Positions 58,771 through 64,000 of a DNA stretch of 64,000 bases are shown here, piece after piece. The stretch comes from Paragonimus westermani (taxonomy: Eukaryota > Platyhelminthes > Trematoda > Plagiorchiida > Troglotrematidae): the NCBI GenBank assembly GCA_008508345.1, contig QNGE01000289.1:261611-325610 (forward strand). The letters are read 5' to 3'. The position numbers and the translations under genes were made by a program. Each line of letters begins with the position of its first letter. Position 1 is the first letter of the stretch. The notes under the pieces are model-generated. The model was not told the origin of the DNA. It worked only from the letters and a program-made list of their open reading frames with translations, and did not search any database.

Positions 58771-60820
58771 CTGGTCGATCTCTAGATCACACCAGTCGAA
58801 CAGCGGGGCGTCAACAGACGCCAAGTACTGGATTTGAAATTTGAAAAATCCTCGACTTCGGAACTTCCACGGAAAACGTTTGATGACTCACAGAACTGTC
58901 AGTGTCACGAATGACTTCCCGTTCGAGTCATTTGCTCTTCTGAGAACGGCTTCATGGTGTCATCATTGACCCGTTCACTTATGACGTTGTCAGATTGATA
59001 TTTTACTAGTATATTAGCACTTTCTGTAACCCTTGTATGCGGTGCTATACTCCGTTTTCAAAAACTGCGTTGCAGGTAGACAGAATATCGCCGGATATCG
59101 AAACAGACAAACTGACTAGAACCCAGAAATTCATTTCCTCGGCCTCTAACCCCTGTACGAATCGTTAAAATCGCCTCTCTGCGTTTTAAGTGCGATAGTG
59201 AAACGCGACCTTGATAACCGTTATGCATCGCGTTAGTTGAAAATTAACAACATGGGTTAGTTCATAGATTTATTAAACGGCCTGCTTTAGACGAGGCTCT
59301 GTTCCTTCTGAATTCGTTGGCAAAGGAAGCCGCGAGCCATAATGATGTTGCGATGGCTCATGTTACTGCTAGAGTTTCTGCTGTTTTGTGCTCGGTTCTT
59401 CTGAATAGATGTTATGACGTTCTGAAAACTTTGGAGTCTTCCGACTTGTTGGTAAGATACGCCTGAACTTACAAAATTCACCTTCTCTGGTAGTTTGTAG
59501 TTATTGTCACTGTTCATAGTTTGCAGTTCGCCATCCAGCAGTAAAATGCAACTCATCCGTTTTTATTCCCTTTTCGGAACATCTCGTCATGAGGATAATA
59601 AATGCTTCATATATTTTCCTCTCCCGTCGATTGCAGTATCATGTGCACGTTTAAGAATTGCTCGGAAAACACTCTATTAAGTGCCGGCGGCATGGGAAGT
59701 GCATTTCCTTTAATGTTCAATCCCACCTTTTGAAAGGCTATCAAAACTCAGTGACCTTAAATTCAGTCACCTAGGTCGACCAGAAAATCTACCTCGAGTC
59801 CATTACGTTGCTTCTGCGTCAAATTTTTTCCCGACAAAATAGTCAGCGCGACAGCGCACGCATTAAGATGTTATAATCTCGGCATAACTTAGTGCAAACC
59901 ATGAAGCCTTTGACTTCAAAAACTCAAACTAAGCGCTTCTTCAAACACTCGGGCATTCAATATTTCGACCTCTACCATATAGGTGTAATCTGGATTGCTG
60001 TTATTACCAAATATCGGCGACAACTATGTATAGTTAACCAAACGTGAAGACGTTTAATTAAGGATTCTTGTAAAACAGTGTATGGATTTGGTTGCCTGAA
60101 GCCCCAGTGTGATCCCCGTTTTTCGAGCTTACGTTATCTCACCAAAGAAAAGTGTCGTCTGATATCTGGTCCACCTAGTTACATCACAGTTGCCTTCTCA
60201 ACATTAGTTTAGCTGAAGCACTACGTTAAGTTTTGCTAACGGACATTGTTTTCCAGATTATTGTGCAACTCTACAATATTTCTAGCGGTTCGATTGCAGC
60301 ATTTTTCATTCAGCGCCGGTAACCTTAGCCCGACTACCTATGTGCTATACTGAAGATATTCTACTTTGAACACGTCCTATTCTTGAAGCACTGTAGTAGA
60401 GCCAAACGCTAATCAGCCGAGTAAAAGTGACGCATTAAGTGGGTATCCGCAGTTAAGACAACACTCAGAAAAACGCACAGATTCGTTGCATACCTTGACT
60501 ACAGTAAGGAGTTTGCGAGCATATTTACTCTTAAATGAAAACGGATGCTCATTTCGTAAAGAAGCTAAAACTTTTGCCTTATGCATTTGCTCCCTAAAAG
60601 ATCAATGGGGCGTTCGTGTTAAACCCTGATATACTTCAAAATAGAATCACCGGTATTAGCCTGTTTAAGAAGTCTTGGACAACCGTATTACTGTCGTTTT
60701 CTGTATAGCGCATCCACACAGTTCCATGTGCTAATATCATTTGGCACTTCTTGACACGCATATCTAAATGTGTATGTTTTAACATAACGATTGTAGCCAA
60801 TACACAATTTGCGCACGTGC
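58771..60820. other. Unassigned sequence
   Basis: About 2 kb with no recognised gene, RNA or element. The minus frame 59287-59556 is unmatched. Confidence 0.45.
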
Positions 60821-61085
60821 CATCATCATCATAGACAGCAATACATCAGTGGTTCACACTAATGCTTAACTGCCACACAACCATGAAGAAACAGCAAACC
60901 CTATGTAGAAAGGGAGAAGGAAAATGAAGGGGACGGGAAGGGACCTCACTACTGAAAATGACTACGTCAATATTCAAACATTCAGCATCAAGGTGCCTAC
61001 ACCTTGCAAATAAACAACCGAGCTGCAAGTGAGAGTAAGGCGTCATCAGCGAAACAGCTTCCTTACGGTTTTCACTGCCCCGCGT
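60821..61085 (-). mobile_element. RTE family 3' end, copy 3
   Basis: The minus strand contains only the RTE 3'UTR: a CGCGGGGCAGTGAAAACCG-type start (61085), the conserved TGTAGGCACCTTGATGCTGA block (about 60983-61002), and a tail of ATGATGATG at 60832-60821. It is severely 5'-truncated, at about 265 bp. It matches 33130-33410 and 63703-64000. Confidence 0.85.
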
Positions 61086-63702
61086 GTGTACTGATTGTTT
61101 ACACATAACTTCAGTACCTATATTCAATAAGTCACACTTAAGCCCGGCCACATAAAAAGTTGACTACTTGGAAACCCTTTCCCAGGGGACAGGTCAGAAA
61201 TGCTTTGTAGATGTTGCAATCGATCACTCAAAGTTACAATGTAATGTTGCCATTATACATTCCTATCAAGGAGGCTGTGGTGTATTCCCGCACTACACAA
61301 CCTTGGAGTGTCTATTTTCTTCATCATAGTTACGTGGCATTTTTGTTGAAATATCACAATTGATTTTCTTGATTTATCCCCATAGCCCTTTTGTTACTTT
61401 TTTCATATCCTCTCGTGTGGTCTCAAGCATTTTTGACCTATATTCTTGCAGGATTTCTCGCATTTTACGTGTGTCATTTAATTTCATCACTTGTTACCGA
61501 AAAAGACGATGTATCTGCAATAAATCCTTCAGGTTTGCACATATCATTCGTGATTAGTTACGCGCTTCTTCTGCTAGTCTTTACGGTCCGGTGGATTCTC
61601 AAATTTCATTAGTATGCCCGAACAGCACCCCTCAACTAGTTGGTGTGGGGAGGTCCAAACGTGAAATCGAACTGGCCTACCTGCTTTGTAACAAGCATAT
61701 TAGAATAACGCAACCTCTTGGCATAAACTGACAATGTTTTTATTTTGTGACAGCCTGGTGTTTTGGAGTTACATTTTATAATGACACAATATGCGTTTGT
61801 TACCGTTGTACTGTTACTTCTTCAAGAGTGTCAGCCAAGCCTCCGTAACTGTCAATAACCATGTGCGTTTCTTTCTTGCTTTTGGACATTATTATTACTG
61901 CTGGACATTATTGTCGCTATCGCTTTTGTCACTGACAACACGTTGACAGCAAGATGTGTTATCCTTGAGAGTGACTCGACAATATAACTTCGCACTACTT
62001 ATCGTTGGAGTTTCAAGTGCTATAAGCGTCTCTCTAAGCTACTGCATCATTTCGTGTAATGAAATTTTATGCATTCCTTGCCAGGAGAGACACGAGAGTA
62101 GATACTTTTTTAAAGTTTAGCTGACATCACACTGCGTTTCATAAGTTCTGCTGATTTCTTGAAATTAACTGTCATGTTGAACAACAACCACACCAACTAA
62201 ACCGTTATAATTGCTTTATAAGTGTGTTTGCAAGAAAAGAGACACTTTTGGGTGAAAATCGTGGTTGAAAGAGGCTTGGCAGCTGATTCATGCGAGCGTT
62301 TTCATCCAACTTGCTAACCAGACGAACCCTCGTAACTGCGTTGCCGTGAATAATAATATGAGCTTTGCCGTCCGTGAATTAGTGTGTACTGCTACCCCAA
62401 AGCGATAAGAGAACTTCACTTTCAGTTTCCAGCAAATTGCCAACATTTGATGATGTAAATTTTATATTAAGATTTTTGTGAAGATTCACTCTTGATTCTC
62501 TTTTAAATTAACAGCCTTTGAGGTGGTTTTCACGAGCTCCCCGTTTTATATTTACATAGGTGCGTTAACTCTCAGGACCATTCCTAGTATGGCTGGCAGT
62601 CCCCCATTGAATAGTTGTATGAGTAGTGTCTCTCAAACAACCAAATCACTTCCTAATTAATAGTCAACTGGGAAGTCAGCTAGGAATATTCATCAAATGC
62701 CTGCACTTTCTTTTTCTAACCTGCAAGAATATCCCGCAATAGCTTTGTAGTTATTCAATTACCTGTGAGTATTATTAGGAGAACGTCGAAAAATCCGACT
62801 TTGCCCAATTTTCTTTATTGAATAAGAACGTGGGGTCCGAAATACAAGTGGTCATGGTCAATTAGGAGTCAGTTTTACGCTTGACGTCATACTTATTCGG
62901 GATTTTCAAAAGTGTCTTAACCTTTTTATTGGCGTGAGATGAACAAAATGTCCGTGATACTAGATGTAGTACGTAAAGCTCTATATGTGATAATTTTGGG
63001 ATGACGCTGAACCGCCCCCAGTTAAGAAAATAGAAGGGGTTGAGAGAACACTCAATTAGTTGAACCGCGGCATTGAAAATCTGGTTACTGGCATTCGCAA
63101 AGGCAATTTTATCTCTAGTGTAAGTCATATAAACGTATAAATAGGAACAAGTTGATCGCGAACGTATCGTTGTTAACTAAATAGGTCATGTTTCTCCGAA
63201 AGGTTCATCACAATGTTAGTAACACCATAAGTCAATCAATTTTGTGCAGTAGTGACATTTCCTTTCAGAAAAGTCACACAGCGTTACTGAAAATTCGAAA
63301 CTCACCACTACCCATCACTTAACAGTAGCTGTTCTTCCTATTCAACATAGTTTTAAGCTAATCTCATCCCAAAAATGATGATGGGTAATTTTGCAGAGGC
63401 ACTCTTGTCCGAACAAATCATGACGTCCTGCTTGTTGTGAGCTGTTGGCTGCGGTAGCAGTTGGTGACGCCAACTTTATTCCGCCTTGCACGCACCATCT
63501 AGGAAGATCTCACTAGGAATTAGGATGGATGTACTTTCTATTCTTCCGCTCCTGACTTCCATCTCTGTGGACTGGTGTATCCTGAATCTATTAGAGTAGT
63601 GAGTACTGTAACTGACTTTTTTAATACAAACTTCGGCAGTAGATCCACTGCTTTTGTACAGTAGTGCAGTATGAGGTACAACTACCACGAGGATGACCCT
63701 CA
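61086..63702. other. Unassigned sequence
   Basis: About 2.6 kb. Plus frames at 61360-61612 encode hydrophobic peptides (LFSYPLVWSQAFLTYILAGF and VISYALLLLVFTVRWIL), which could be a two-helix exon, but no splice-supported structure or family match was found. The rest shows nothing. Confidence 0.35.
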
Positions 63703-64000
63703 ATCATCATCATTATCATCATCATCATCATAGACAGCAATACATCGGTGGTTCACACCAATGCTTAACTGCCACACAACCATATAGAAGAAACAAACCT
63801 TATATATAGGAAGAGAGAAGGAATAAAATGGAGACGGGAAGGGACCTAACTACTGAAAATAACTACGTCCATATTCAAACATTCAACATCAAGGTGCCTA
63901 CACCTTCCAAACCACACAACCGAGCTGCAAGTGAGAGTAAGGCGTCATCAGCGAGACAGCTTCCTTACGGCTTTCACTGCCCCGCGTCATTAAATGCACT
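63703..64000 (-). mobile_element. RTE family 3' end, copy 4 (runs off the window)
   Basis: On the minus strand the 3'UTR of the same family is followed by a longer ATG/ATA tail (63731-63703). The copy reaches the window edge, where it is at the stop-codon region (AGTGCATTTAATGACGCGG), so coding sequence may lie beyond 64000. Confidence 0.85.

Noticed and set aside
1..64000. CRISPR arrays, rRNA genes and intact tRNA genes
   Set aside because: No regularly spaced direct repeats, no rRNA signatures and no complete cloverleaf were seen, and the sequence is clearly eukaryotic.

Overview
The window is eukaryotic and looks like a repeat-rich flatworm genome, most likely a digenean trematode; a cestode cannot be excluded. 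The grounds are the mix of mobile elements: RTE-type and CR1-type non-LTR retrotransposons, Ty3/Gypsy LTR elements, and a tRNA-headed SINE carrying a hammerhead ribozyme, organised like the SMalpha elements of schistosomes. Host coding sequence is sparse, split into small exons and separated by multi-kilobase introns. There are no bacterial-style operons. Most long open frames belong to decayed transposons.

Left third (about 0.8-24.7 kb): one host gene is visible on the minus strand, a major facilitator superfamily transporter resembling SLC46 (proton-coupled folate transporter type). Exon 1 (24590-24718) holds the start codon. Exon 2 (7596-7798) holds the MFS motif A and exon 3 (4497-4760) the following membrane segments. 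The three exons join in a consistent reading phase across introns of about 16.8 and 2.8 kb, and the gene probably continues to the left. Intron 1 contains a 4.4 kb Gypsy element in the sense orientation (10358-14798), a Tc1/mariner-type transposase relic (23640-24110) and one hammerhead SINE (about 9055-9192). The second SINE copy lies at about 3590-3722, on the opposite strand.

Middle (25-44 kb): no host gene can be named. The region carries a 3' RTE fragment (plus, 30528-31145), a decayed Gypsy body (plus, 31196-33085) and a longer RTE copy (minus, 33130-35080), so the Gypsy relic sits between two RTE copies arranged tail to tail. Further on are a CR1 endonuclease fragment (minus, 36.3-37.2 kb), a two-copy unclassified repeat (36.1 and 38.0 kb), an LTR-like promoter region (39.5 kb) and a CR1 reverse transcriptase relic (minus, 40.6-42.2 kb).

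Right (44.8-64 kb): two long, heavily frameshifted CR1 elements (plus, 44.8-50.3 and 54.6-58.8 kb) with a third CR1 fragment between them (50.95-51.66 kb). Also here are a fragment of a FAR1/ZSWIM or Mutator-type N-terminal domain (52803-53048), an 0.8 kb TA-rich low-complexity tract, and two more 3' ends of the RTE family (60.8 and 63.7 kb; the last runs off the window).

All assignments come from reading the translations and comparing motifs by eye. No database search was run. Element boundaries are approximate unless a sequence landmark is named.
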